NCBI GenBank assembly: GCA_918797485.1
Contig: CAKKNE010000005.1
Location: forward strand, 4,216,001-4,280,000
DNA from: Pelagomonas calceolata
Lineage: Eukaryota; Sar; Pelagophyceae; Pelagomonadales; Pelagomonadaceae
DNA length: 64,000 nucleotides
Direction: 5' to 3'
The notes under the pieces: model-generated
Told to the model about the DNA's origin: nothing
Database searches by the model: none
The model's input: only the letters and a program-made list of their open reading frames with translations
Shown: positions 18,149-29,200 of the stretch, piece by piece
How the letters are laid out: the number at the start of each line of letters is the position of its first letter
Position numbering within the stretch: the first letter of the stretch is position 1
Translations under genes and position numbers: made by a program

Positions 18149-18550
18149 ATGAGTGCCAAAATCCCCGGCGGCAAGCCGACTGACGACACGAAGAAAAAAC
18201 CAGCCGAGCGACGAAGGAACCGGACAAACTACCGCTGCTCGAAGTGCGGCCAGCCGAAGCGAGGGCACGTCTGCCCCTACCAGCCGCGGGTCGTGAAAGA
18301 TCCGACCGCGCCTGCGGTGCCCACCAGGAACGCCGCGGTCCAGGTCGAAATGGACGAGCGGTTGGCCGTGCGGCATTTGTCGCTGGCGGCGCAGGGCTAC
18401 CCCGAGAGCTACGGGGAGATACCGCCGCCGCCGCCGCCGGGCGCGCCGCCGAACTATTCGCCGGGCGGCTCGGGCGCGTCGCCGGACCTGTCTTTTTCTG
18501 GTGATCTCTCCTTGGGCAGCGCCGGCGCGCTTCCGCTGTCGCCCGGGTGA
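18149..18550 (+). CDS. Small zinc-knuckle protein (CxxC...HxC), Pro/Ser-rich tail
   Basis: Encodes 133 residues. After a basic leader (KKKPAERRRNRTNYR) comes RCSKCGQPKRGHVCPYQPR, a CxxC-(x)7-HxC putative zinc site. I recall it as common at the head of many stramenopile nuclear proteins (the 'GQPKKGHVCP' motif). The rest is low complexity: six consecutive prolines near residue 90 and a Gly/Ser/Leu-rich C-terminus with repeated SLGSAGALPLS-type segments. This suggests a nuclear or DNA/RNA-binding protein; its targets are unknown. Confidence 0.6.
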   Translation: MSAKIPGGKPTDDTKKKPAERRRNRTNYRCSKCGQPKRGHVCPYQPRVVKDPTAPAVPTRNAAVQVEMDERLAVRHLSLAAQGYPESYGEIPPPPPPGAPPNYSPGGSGASPDLSFSGDLSLGSAGALPLSPG

Positions 18551-18608
18551 GGTCTCTCGTGTGTAATCGGTTTTTACATACGTCCGTTTTGTTCAGACAA
18601 TAGCATAG

Positions 18609-19565
18609 TTATCCTCCAACGGATTTCTCGAAGCTTGGCGCGCGGAGCGGCGCGTTCGGCGAGGGCGTGGCGTAGGTACCGAACACGCGGTCCCACAGCG
18701 TGAACCGCTTCGCGAAGTTGACCGCGGCGGCGCCGTGGTGCGCGTCGTGGTCCGCCGTCCGCAGCGCGATGCCGAGATACCGCGGTAGCCAGACGCACTG
18801 GGGAAACGACGTCGCGCGGCTCTCGCAGCCGGCGTGGCCCGCCGCCTCGACGTAGGCCTTATAGGCCCACACGAGCGTGACGGAGTCCAGCAGCCGGCCC
18901 GTCGCCGCGAGCGCCGCCAGCGCCGGTAGCGCGTTGCAGACGACGACGTCGAGCGGCGCCTGGGCGTAGGCCAGCACGGGCGCCAGCCCCGAGGCGTGGG
19001 CGTGGTGCGCCGCGTGGGCGTTAAAGAACGCCTTCGCGATTCCGCTGCGGCGCCGGGCGCAGGCGTGCGCGAAGCGGTGCGTCCAGTAGTGCCCGAGGTC
19101 GAAACAGACCTCGAAACAAAAAGACGCGGCGACGAAGCGTAGGTAGGACGTGGGCCGCGGGGCGCCGACCCAGCCCAGATGGCGCGCGAGGCAGAGCGTG
19201 ATCGCGTCGACCGGCGCTGCGACCAGAAAGAGCCGCCGCCAGGCGTCTTTGACCTGGCTTCGTGAGGGCCGCGCGCGGTCATTCAGTCGGGCCTTGCCCG
19301 CCGTCGCTACGTCGAGGAAGAGCACCACGAATGCGTCGCGCAGCGCGCAAGCGGCGAGGCAGGCGAGGAACGACGGCCCCATTGCCGCTTCCAGCCGGTC
19401 GACGGCCGACGCGAGGGCGACGAGGAAGCCGTTCACGAGGAGGAAGGGGCGCAGCCAGCCCAAGTTCCGTTTCGCTATTTTACCTTGCTGGACCTGTTTG
19501 GGGGCAAGGCGCAAGCCGCCACGGCCGGCACCCATTCTCTGGATCAAAATCTGGCCCTGGGGCAA
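18609..19565 (-). CDS. Fatty acid hydroxylase / sterol desaturase superfamily membrane enzyme
   Basis: Encodes 318 residues with about four hydrophobic segments. It has the three histidine boxes of the di-iron superfamily in the right order: HYWTH (HX3H) in DLGHYWTHRFAHA, HAAHH (HX2HH) in FFNAHAAHHAHA, and HDAHH (HX2HH) in TADHDAHHGAAAVNFAKR. The C-terminal FTLWDRVFGTY block is typical of the ERG3/ERG25/SUR2 group. The expected reaction is O2-dependent hydroxylation or desaturation of a sterol, sphingoid base or fatty acyl chain in the ER. An internal ATG at 19535 (MGAGRGG) is an alternative start. The substrate class cannot be decided by eye. Confidence 0.85.
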   Translation of the reverse strand: MPQGQILIQRMGAGRGGLRLAPKQVQQGKIAKRNLGWLRPFLLVNGFLVALASAVDRLEAAMGPSFLACLAACALRDAFVVLFLDVATAGKARLNDRARPSRSQVKDAWRRLFLVAAPVDAITLCLARHLGWVGAPRPTSYLRFVAASFCFEVCFDLGHYWTHRFAHACARRRSGIAKAFFNAHAAHHAHASGLAPVLAYAQAPLDVVVCNALPALAALAATGRLLDSVTLVWAYKAYVEAAGHAGCESRATSFPQCVWLPRYLGIALRTADHDAHHGAAAVNFAKRFTLWDRVFGTYATPSPNAPLRAPSFEKSVGG

Positions 19566-19637
19566 TTTGTTGCTGTCAAGGTTGTGGCGCTGGTGTATAT
19601 AGGGCTCCTAACCGAGTTGAGGCCCCTGCATTGGTTT

Positions 19638-19660
19638 GCTAGTGCCTTAATGCCGCTAGT
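19638..19660 (+). promoter_or_regulatory. CTAG-palindrome promoter motif, copy 4
   Basis: GCTAG-TGCCTTAATGCCG-CTAGT. Between divergent genes: 73 bp from the ATG at 19565 and 198 bp from that at 19858. Confidence 0.55.
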
Positions 19661-19857
19661 AAAAACTCGAGCGCGCATCGAGCGCTGAAAACACCCTGCG
19701 AAGGGCCGTTTTCCACAGCCTTGTGCTCCCGCGAGCCTCACACCGGTCTACACGAAGCCACAAAACCGAAAAAGCAGCCGTAGGTCAGCGCGTGACTAAA
19801 ACACAAAAAGAGCTACCAGCTCTCTGCTGCAAAAACCACCGCGACAGCGTAAAAAAG

Positions 19858-22468
19858 ATGGGCCAAAACCAACCAGGAGGCTTCCAGGACGACGGCGTGC
19901 CCTCGGCCGCGCCGCCGCCCGAGCTCACGACGATCACGGGCGTCGGCGTCCCGGGCGACGGCACGACGCGGCTGGACGAGGCCGAGGCCTCGCCCGCCCA
20001 AGAAGCTTTAGATCAAGCGCGCGTCCAGCAGCTCACGCCCGATAGCCATGATGAGCTCGTGTCGAACGCCGCCGACAACGACGAAAGACGCGCGGCGCGG
20101 GACGGGAGGGCCCAGTACGAGCGCCGCGTGCGCGCCCAGGACGAGGCGCCGCCGCCGCCCTCCGCCGCCATTCGCCAGGCCGTCGACCGCGCGGCCGCGC
20201 GGTCGCCGGGCCGCAGCGTCACGTCCCATAGTTCGGGCGACGCGCCGTCGCAGGAAGAAGCTCCCTCAGAATACATGTGCCCCATCACTTTATCGATGAT
20301 GGCCGACCCCGTCGTGGCCAACGACGGCCACTCGTATGAAAGGGCCGCCATCGCGCACTGGCTCGCGACGCACAACACGTCGCCGCAGACCCGAGAACCG
20401 ATGGTCTCGCGCGAGCTCGTGCCGAACCACGCGCTGCGCGCGCGCATCGCCGCCTGGCGGACGCAGCGCGGGTTAGATCCCTTGCCGGCGCGCTGGATCC
20501 CGCCCGCGGCGCCCGCGCCCGCGCCCCAACAACCGCAGCAGCGCCAGCCGCGGCCGACGGCGCTGCACTTGACGAACGAGCGCATGGCCGTCGTCTGCCA
20601 GGCGATCCACGGCGTTTTGAATAGAGCGCCCCACCTGCGGCAGACGCTGGGCCTCGCCGCGGCGCCGCGCGGCGCCGTGCCGCGGCTCGTGCTGTCGCGG
20701 CCGCGCGCCGTCGAGGCGCTCGCCCATTATGCCCGAGACGTGCCGGACCTCCAGCACTTCGCGGCCGTGCTCTCGCGCGTCGGCGACCGGCGTCCGCCCA
20801 CGCGGTTCTTCACTTGACGCGCCGATGGCGTGGAGGCCGGGCTCGGACGCCGTCGACGCGACGCGCCCCGCGCAGATCCACGCCCAGCAGCAGCGGGCCC
20901 TGGACCAGGCGAACTCGGGCCTGCCGCCGCCGCCGCCGCCGAACGCGCCCCAGCAGCCCCTTCCGTCGAGCTTCCCGACGCGGCAGCCCAACGCCGAGCC
21001 CGTACCCAGTAGAGCGGCAGCAAGATTGTCCGCGGCCTGCAGCGCCCTGCGGGCCGACGACGCGTCGGCCTTGGTGGCCGCGCTGACGGGCATCGGCCCT
21101 TCTGATTTGCACAACGTGCAATTACGAGAGGACTGCACGAACATGGCGTTAAGGTTGGGCAACAACGCGCCCGCGGCCTTGAGGAGGGCGGCGCACGACT
21201 GCGCGTCCGGCGATTCCATATTGCACGTCGCGTGCGCGCAGGGCGCGCACATGTGCGCCGCGCAGCTTATTGATCGCTTCGGCTTCGACCCGTCGGGGCG
21301 GGCGCCCTCGGACGGCGCCACGCCCCTCCACCTGGCGGCCTTCGCGGGGCGGAGGAAGCTCGTCGAGGCTTTACTAAGAAGAGGCGCGGACGCGAACGCG
21401 CGAAGCTTGGGCGCGGACCCGAACGCGATCCGCATGCGCGACGGCCCGCGGCCGCCGGTCTGCGCGGACGCGACGCCGCTGCATTACGCGTGCCTCGGCG
21501 TGCGCACGTCGCGGTCCGAGGCCGTCGAGGCCCTGCTCAAGGGCGGGGCGTCGCCGCATAGGAGAGATGAGCACGGCTCCACACCTTTACATGTGTGCTG
21601 CCACCGCGGCGTCGAGGGCGCGGCGCTCGCTTTATTAAAAGCCGCGTCCGAAAAGCCGCTCACGGACTTCAGCGAGGGCGCCTCGGCTTCCGATAGAGAC
21701 ACGGCCTACGCGTCGCGCCGCGACTACGTGGAGCGCTTCTCGCCGCTCCATCGCCTCGCGCAGTCGGGCCGGCCGGACTGGGCGCCCTCGAACCTCATAA
21801 AGAAGCTCGTCGAGGCGTCGGCGGACGTGCACTCGCTGTCGCGACGGGGCCTGACGCCGTTGCACGTCGCGGCGGCGGGCGGCCGCGCCGCGTCGTGCGG
21901 CGCGTTAGTACGAGCGGGCGCGAACGCCGGCTTCAGCCAGCGGGGCGGCGCGCACGAGACGCCCTTGCATGCAGCGGTCCGAGCGAAGCAGGTGGGAGCT
22001 TTAAGGGCGATGCTCGAGGCCTGCCCGGAAGATAAACGAAGGGCGACGTGCGACGCGCCGTCGCAGGACGGGTCGACTGCTTTACATTTAGCGTGCGCGC
22101 TGGGCAGCGTCGACGCGTGCGAAGCTTTGTTAGATGCGGGCGCGTCCGTCGACAGTAGGACGGACGACGGCGACGCGCCACTGCACGTCGCGGCCTGGAC
22201 GAACTCGTTGGCCGTCGCGGACGCGCTGCTCGCGCGCGGCGCGCCCGTCGACGCCGCGAAGCTCGACGGGAGCACTGCCTTGCATCTGTGCGCCGCGCGG
22301 GGCCTCCACGCGATGGCGCGCGGGCTCCTCGACCACGGCGCGGACCCGTCGCGGCGGACCGTGTCGGGCTCGAGCCCGCTGGACCGCGCGCGCCTCTTCC
22401 GCGACGACCGGCTCGCGCGCGTCCTCGAGCTCGCGGCCGCGACGCCGCCGGCGAGCCCCACTAACTAG
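19858..22468 (+). CDS. U-box plus ankyrin-repeat protein (putative E3 ubiquitin ligase)
   Basis: Exons 19858-20778 and 20876-22468 give 837 residues. Residues about 135-205 are a U-box: EYMCPITLSMMADPVVANDG, then HSYERAAIAHWL, then SPQTREPM and LVPNHALRARI. U-boxes bind E2 enzymes and confer ubiquitin ligase activity. After a Pro/Gln-rich linker, ankyrin repeats run from about residue 430 to the end (DGATPLHLAAFAGRRKLVEALLRRGAD, STPLHVCCHRG and similar, eight or more). They probably bind the substrate. I choose ATG 19858 (MGQNQPGG) over the upstream non-ATG frame. The two domains lie in different frames; an introner-type intron joins them. Confidence 0.78.
20779..20875 (+). mobile_element. 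Introner-type intron, about 97 bp, between U-box and ankyrin parts
   Basis: It holds CGCCGATGGCGTGG and GACGCCGTCGACGC, then ends CGCCCCGCGCAG. The only phase-0 GT before the stop at 20815 that fits is GTCGGCGACC at 20779, joining LSR to IHAQQQ. The 5' boundary is less sure than the 3' one. Confidence 0.6.
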
Positions 22469-22579
22469 CGGTGCTTTTTGGAAGTTTACGTCACAGATTA
22501 GTACGGGTGCGAGTCGGCGACGCGAAGGGGGGAGGGGGCGCGAGATCAGAAAGATGGCGGCGCGACGAGGAAAGCTAGG

Positions 22580-25577
22580 CTAGGCCGGCGCGACGGAACC
22601 GTCGCCGCGGGCCGGCATCCGCAGGCACCAGAGCGCGCACGGGGCGCACACGCACCAGGTGACGAACATAAGTGCACACGCGACCTGCAGGCCCCAGTCG
22701 CTCCAGTAGAAGAACACGCCCCACTGGATGAGCTCCATGTCCCACGTGGTTCTTGTTGCTGGGCCGCGGGCGTTGTGCAGAGCTCTTGGGTCGTTGCGCC
22801 GACGCTTGGCATCGTTCGCGCACAAAGAGAGGGCCCCCAACACCAGATAACAGCCGAATTGGTAGCGGCAGCCGACGACCCACGCGTAGCGGTGGCACCC
22901 GAGGCACGTCGCCTCAAAGAAAGGCACCTTATCGAGTTCCTTCTGCGCCTCGTCGTCGGCCTCGGCCTGGAGCATCTCGGCGATCTCCCGGCCGAGCCGC
23001 GACTGCGCCAGACCCTCCTCGCCGCCGGCAATCCTCAAAAACACCTTCTCCATCGTCGCGCGCGCGAGCGAAAAGTCGATCACGCCGAGCCGCGCGCACG
23101 CGTCGTCGTCGAACGCGCGGAACGCGAGCGCCGGCGTCCGCCGCGGGTCGACGCCCGCGAGCTCGAGCGTCGCGATGTCCGCGTCCGCGGCGGCGACGTC
23201 GACGTCCGGCGACGAAAAGGCCTCGCGCGCGAACGCCACGAGGTCCGCAACGTGCGCGTCGTCCCGCGTCTCCAGGCGGCACGAGATTTCGTAGCCCGCC
23301 GCGTAGCGCTCCTTGAGCTCCTGCGGCGTCCCGATGCAGCGCATGGTGCCCTTGACCATGATGCCGACGCGGTCGCAGAGGAGATCGGCCTCGCCCATCG
23401 AGTGCGTCGTCAGGACGACGGCGCGGCCCTTCATCGTGACCTTGATGAGGTCCCAGAGATTCCTTTGCGCTCCTGGATCCAGGCCCGACGACGGCTCGTC
23501 CAGCAACACCACCGAGGGGCCGCCGACCAGCGCCACCGCGACCGCCAGCTTGCGCTTCATGCCCCCCGACAGGCGGCCCGCCGCTTTGTCGGCGTGGTCG
23601 GACAGGCCGACGACGGCGAGCGCTTGCTCCGCGGCATGGCGCGCGTCTCCTTCGATATCGACGCCCCGGAGCCGCGCGAAGAGACTCAGATGGTCTCGGC
23701 AGCTCAGGTGGTCCCAGAGGACGTTCTTTTGGTTGACGACGCCGAGCGCGCGCGCCGCCGCGTTCTCGAAGTCGAAAAGCACGCTCTTTCCCGCGACCCT
23801 GGCGTCCCCGGACGTCGGCTCGACGGCGCGGCAGACCATCGACACGGTCGTCGTCTTCCCGGCGCCGTTCGCGCCTAGTAAACCAAAGACCTGGCCCGTC
23901 GGCACGCCGAAGGCCGCGCACTGGACGGACTCGACGGCCGAACCGCCGAAGAACCGCGGCGGATATATCTTCCGCAGGTCCGAGACGACGAGGCCGTCGC
24001 GGTCCGCTGACTTGATGTCTCGCACGAGCGGCGGCGGGTACGGGTCGTCGCCCGGCGGCACGTTCCGCAGCATGGCGACGGTGTCACGCACGGCGGCGGA
24101 AAGGCTCATCCGCGGCTGCCGCGTCGGCGGCGCTTCCTCCTCCGGCTCGTCTACCACAATCTGGAAGTCGTCTTCGCCCGTCGACAGGGCGTCGCCCGCG
24201 CTCGCGGCGTCGCCCGCGCCGGTGAGCGCCGCGACGCGTGCGCGCTCCGCGGCGACGTCGTCGGGCATCGCGGTCGCGCGCGCCTTGGAGACACGCGTCT
24301 TCACCCAGGCGAGCGGGCGAAGGGCCCGTCGATCTTTAAAGAAGACTATTCCTTCATAAAGCACGATGTGGAACAAGGCGAAGATCACGGCCGCCCAGCC
24401 GCTCGGTAAAGGCGGGTCCGCGCGCTGCCGCCCCAGGGGCCCGTCGCCCGACGCCTCGAGAAATCCCGCGCGCTTCAGCTGCGGGTGGAAGGCCACCTTA
24501 CAGATCTGGACCGCCAAGTTGCCGAACGGCGTTGCGATCGATGCGAGCCACCCTATCTTACAGAGGAAATCTTGGCCGAGCATCTTGTCTGGATCGCTGG
24601 TGGCGACCCACCAGAGGCCCGCGAGCCCGGCCGGCGCCGCGCCGCCCAGGATAGCGATGAAAATGGGCGTCGACGCGACCGCGATGAGCGGAGAGTCGAA
24701 TGTCGTCGTCGCGAAGTGCGAGAAGCTCACGATCCCAGCGCTACAGAGCGGCAGTAAAATCCACAACCACGGCCAGCGTTCCATCCAGCGGCGGACGACA
24801 AATTTGGTTGCGTTCTGCCAGGCCCCGGCCCCGATGCCGTGGTCCCAGATGCTGCCGCAGTACCACTGCTTGATGGTATCGTAGGACTCGGAGCGCCACA
24901 GATCGTTCGGGTCTTCGTCGAAGCCCTGCGGGTACCTGCTTTTGAAAGCGTCCGCCATGGACTCGACGGTCGCATCGTAAGGCCCTAGGTCGAGCTGCTC
25001 CTTCCGAGCGGCCGCGTGGAGCTGCGCGTAGGTCGGCGCGCTGCTACATAACCGCTTGCGATATGCCATGCGCGTCGCCGCTAACATGAAAACGACGCAG
25101 ACCGAGCCGCCCACGAGTACCAGCGCGTCGCCGAGCCAGTTTCCCAGCCAGTACGTGAAGGTGTCGAGGCCCGAGACGGCCAATAGATTCCGCAGACCTC
25201 TGGCTCGCTCGCGGACGTAGGGCTCCACCACGAAGCCCGCCACAAGAAGATAGGCGGCCACCAGGACCCCCGCGACGAGGGTGTTGTAGTACTCCGCGTG
25301 TCTACTTTTGAAACCGAACGCCCGCTTTCCTTTGCCGGGCATTTGCGCGCGCACGACCAGCGGCATCGCCGCCGCCGCCACTTGGAGGAGCACCAGGGTC
25401 GTTCCATGTATCCCGGCGGAACAAAACGCTGAGGCGAAGACGGAGCCCAAAACTTCCACGACGAGGCCAACAAAGAATCCGGCGACGCCGCCGGCGGTCC
25501 GCGCCCGCGCGCGGCGGCCCGCCGCGCTCGCGGCCATGCGCCGAAACGTCTTTTTGCGCACGCTCAGGCATACGCTC
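22580..25577 (-). CDS. ABCA-type transporter, second half (TMD2-NBD2 plus C-terminal membrane segment)
   Basis: From ATG 25537 this is 985 residues; the frame may begin upstream at a 3' splice site (25577). Several membrane helices include the ABCA-like LRNLLAVSGLDTFTYWLGNW block. NBD2 follows, with Walker A GANGAGKTTT, signature LSGGMKRK, Walker B VVLLDEPSSGLD and H-loop LTTHSMGEAD. It is followed by the ABCA regulatory region (RATMEKVFLRI). Unusually, two further hydrophobic segments follow NBD2 (GCYLVLGALSL and QVACALMFVTWCVCAPCALW). It lies downstream of the ABCA first half on the same strand, so the two probably form one full-size transporter. However, the junction I can find (intron 25578-25646) is one base out of phase. 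A separate half-transporter is the alternative. Confidence 0.8.
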
Positions 25578-25646
25578 CTGTGCGGAAATAAACCAGCGTT
25601 TTGGGTGCTTGGACTCTCCGCCCGTCGAAGAGTTAGAATTGAGCAC
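25578..25646 (-). mobile_element. Candidate introner-type intron, 69 bp, ABCA locus
   Basis: In sense it starts GTGCTCAATTC and ends GCTGGTTTATTTCCGCACAG, matching the family end (CACTGGTTGATTT..GCACAG). Both splice dinucleotides are canonical, but joining 25647 to 25577 leaves the frames one base out. Either the 5' site differs or the sequence or gene model is broken here. Confidence 0.5.
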
Positions 25647-26224
25647 TGAAAGCGCGCCAGCCCGTGAGCCATCCGACTAGGCATCCCGCGACCGCGCCGG
25701 CTGCCGACGTGGGTACGCCAAAGTACGGCCGGAGCCCAGCCTCGAGGCCGACCGCTACCGCCGTGGCTATCGCCCACGTCAGCCCTCCCGTAAAGGCGTG
25801 AAGAACGAAATGATGCTGCGCATTTAAACCACACACGCAAACGCCGAAAACGGAGCCGACGACGCATCCCGCGACCGAAAACGGCGCGGACAACGCGGCG
25901 CCTCCAATAAAACGTATGCCGCACTCCAAAGCAGCCAAGGCGAGTGTCGAAGCCGCAACGGCCGATCCGGCCGCCGTGCCCGCCGCCCACCCCCGGGGCG
26001 AATCCCGGCTTCCCTTTTCGGTCAAGCCCACAGCCAAGCCAACGATAAACCCCGAGGACAAAACCGCGGCGAGCACGGCGAAAGGCGTTGGCACGGTGAA
26101 AGTCGTGGCGCCGCCCTTGTCGCCGCGGGCGCGCTTGACGGCGCGCCGGAGCCCGCCGGGCAGCGCCGCGCCGCCGAGGACGAACTTTTTGATCCACACG
26201 AGGTCGTCTCTTATTTGCTGGAGC
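25647..26224 (-). CDS. ABCA locus, middle exon: glycine-rich multi-pass membrane segment
   Basis: About 190 codons. It begins (after splicing) QLQQIRDDLVWIKKFVLGG and then runs through five or six hydrophobic, Gly/Ala/Val-rich helices such as FAVLAAVLSSGFIVGLAVGL and FTGGLTWAIATAVAVGLEAG. The frame closes at 25633. It is spliced to the ABCA first half with correct phase (intron 26225-26289), so it belongs to that gene. Such a segment is not part of the standard ABCA layout, in which TMD2 follows NBD1 directly. It may be an inserted membrane domain or the true C-terminus of the first-half protein. Confidence 0.6.
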
Positions 26225-26289
26225 CTGTGTGGGAATCAAGAGGTGAGTCGAGGTCACTTTGATCTGTCTGCACCGCTGGGAGCCGAAAC
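26225..26289 (-). mobile_element. Introner-type intron, 65 bp, in ABCA gene
   Basis: In sense: GTTTCGGCTCCCAGC...CGACTCACCTCTTGATTCCCACACAG. Phase-2 splicing (GTC CA|G CTC) gives VVQLQQIRDDL. GCTCCCAGC before the element and GCTCCAGC after it look like a target duplication. The 3' end matches the inverted-repeat end of the element at 45500-45697. Confidence 0.8.
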
Positions 26290-29200
26290 TGGACCACGGC
26301 CGCGACGAGCCTCCCCGCCGGCACCGGCTCGCCCGGCGCCGACGGCAGCAAGGCCCCGCCAACCAACGTCTCCGCCTCTACGGGCGCCGCCGCGCCCTCG
26401 ACCTGCTCGCCGACGGATATGAACACGTCCTCGAGCGACGTCGCCGTCACGGAAACGTCGACGAGACCCAAGCCGTCGGCCTCGGCCTCCAGCCCCTCGA
26501 AGAGAGCGGCGACGCGCGCCTTGGATGCGTGGATGGTGTACGTCGTCGTGACGTCGCGCGCGGAGTCCTCGAGGAGGGGGGCCTCGGCGCCGTCCGCCCA
26601 GTTCCGCGACGCGGAGAAGCTCGCGCCCCGGGTCGCGTTCAGGAGCGGGCTCTTAAATGATGAGGAAAAGCTTTTGGGTGTCGACCCGAGGAGCGGATTC
26701 GCGGCGTCCGTTTCGGTCGCCCGGCGGAGGTCCTCCTCGAGCTTCGAGGCCGCCGCTAGCTTGGCTTTGGGCATGTGCTGCGCAAAAACCGCTTTAAGTT
26801 GATCGCGCGCCGCGGCGGCCGTCGTCACCGCGATGTGAAGGCCGCCGGTCGACGTGCCGTCCGCTGCGTCGTCGCCCCCGCCGAAGTGCCGCTTCAGGAA
26901 AGATAGAGTGCCGCAGCACGTCACGCTCCCGGCCGCCATGATCGCCACCCGGTCCGCCAACGCTTCGGCCTCCTCCATGTGGTGCGTCGTGAGGAGCACC
27001 GACCGGTCGACGCGGACGTCGCGCAGCAGGGTCCAGACCTCGCGCCGCGCCACGGGGTCCATCCCCGCCGTCGGCTCGTCGAGGACCACGAGTCTGGACC
27101 CGCCGGTCAGCGCCGCGGCCATCATCACTTTGCGCTTCTGGCCGCCCGAGAGCTTGAGCGGAAACCCCTCGGCCATTTCCGTGAGGCGGAAGAGCTCCAG
27201 CAGGCCAGACGCCTCGTTCTCCGCTCTAGATTCCTCGACGCCCTTGAGCCGCGAGTAGAAAATGAGGTGCTCCCGGAGCGTGAGCCGAGGGAATAGCGCG
27301 TCGTGCTGCGGGCAGAAGCCGAGGAGCTGGCGGAGCCTATCCAAACCATCCGCGTCGGCTAAGGGGCCGAGCGTGCGGATCCCGAAGAAACTTGCGCTGC
27401 CGCCGTCGGGCGCCATTGCTCCAGTCATCATCGACATGGTGGTCGTCTTGCCCGCGCCGTTGTGACCCAGCAGGCAGAAAATCTCCGAGTCGCGGATCGC
27501 GAACGTCGCGTCGGATACGGCGACCTTCTTCCCGAAGACCTTCCGGAGGCCTCTTACCTGGACCGGCGCGTCGCTATCTTTATCATTCTCGAACCACTCG
27601 TCGTGGTCCACGAGCGGCGCCTTCTCCACGACCTCGTCCGGCGGCGGCGGTCGCCAGTACGCCTTCCGGAGGCAAAAGAGCAGGTCCTTGCCCTTGCCCC
27701 GCGCCGCCGACGTGGACACCTGGATCACGTACCACAGGACGGCCGCCCACAACACCACGGACACCATCAGCATGCAGTAGACCCCGGCCGTCCACGCGGA
27801 CTCGGGCCGCCAGCCCCGATCCTCAGTCTTCTCGTACCAGAAGGGCCAGACGTCCTCGCACATGAGGTGCTCGTCGGCGCAGGGCGCCGCCGTCAGCGAC
27901 TTCCTCGCCAGATGCTGCTCGAAGGCCTCGCGCCGCGGCCTCGGGGCTTTTTCCCAGCACTCTTTTCTACACTTCTCGCACGGGTAGCGCTCCCCCACAA
28001 AACCGTCGTCGACGAGCCAGCACCGCCAGCCCGCTCGTTTTTTCGTCGGGCTGAACGAGTCCACCAACAAATCGTAGGCGAACTGCGGCAGGAGCGCGCT
28101 TGCGAAGTGCGCGCGCGGCCGCGCCCGCAAGCGCCAGTTCGTTTTGTATCTCCGTTTCCCAACGTTCCAGGTCCGGAGCGGGGCCCAGAGCAAGTAGCAC
28201 CCGTGCAGGGCCGCGTGCAACAGGGGCGGGAGCCCCGCCGCGGCGATCTGCGACCGAAGGAGGCACGTGACCACCACGAAGGTCTGGAGGACGAGCGCCA
28301 GCAGAAAGAGCCAGTGGAGGGCGAAGAGCTCGAGGAACGCGGCGACCTCGAAACTCTTGCCGGCGCGCCGGAAGAGGCCCGGCGCGGCGCCCGCGGCGAT
28401 CGCGACGGCGACGCCGCCGCCGACGGCGACGCCCTCGACCAAAAAGGATGCGAGCCAGTAGGCCGCGTCGGCGCCGCCCGCCGCGCGCGTCGCCTCGCGC
28501 GTGCCTTGCGCAACGTCCCCCACCAACGCCGAGGCGACGACCTGGACCCACGGCACGAAGAACAACTGGAAGATGACGAGCTCGAAGTCGCCGTGGTTCG
28601 TGTCGAAGGTCGTCCGCTTGCGGGTCTTCGTGACGGCCGTCGGCGCGCTCGTCGCGCTCGTATCGCTTGCAACGGTGCTCCTCGCTAGCCGGTTCTCTTC
28701 CCTGGCGTTGTACAGTAACCACAGGACGCCGACGCCGAGGAGCGGGACGAATACTTGCTTGGCCAGCGCGGCGGTCGTGCGCTTTTTTATAATCCACGCC
28801 TTGCGCGCGAGGAGCGCGGTGCGTTCCGTGAGCGACGGCGGCTCGGCGGCGTGTTTCGGCGCGACGGCGCCGTCGCCCGCGGGCGCCGCCTCCGCGAGCG
28901 AGAAGAGCTGGCCCCTTTGGACGCCCTCCGGCACCTTGACCTTGATGCCATCGGGGCGGGTCACGATCGTGCCCGGCGGGCCCGGCGCCACGACCCAGGG
29001 GGCCGTCTGCTCCGTCCCGTCCTCCGCGGTGTAGACGGCCGCGGGCGGCCGCTTGACCAGGCATCGCCGGAAGGAGTCGCACAAGCAGTAGCAGTAGCGC
29101 GCGAGACAGGACCGCGCGGCCGCCGCTCCTTTCCTGAAGGGCCACGCGACGGCCGCGGCGCCGGCCGAAATTTTTCCCACGCACGGCGAGAGCTTCTCCA

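Noticed and set aside
25538-26362. N-terminal 275 residues of the long minus-strand frame that contains ABCA half two
   Set aside because: This stretch is Arg/Gly-rich and overlaps the membrane exon in another frame. The plausible coding part begins at 25577 or 25537.
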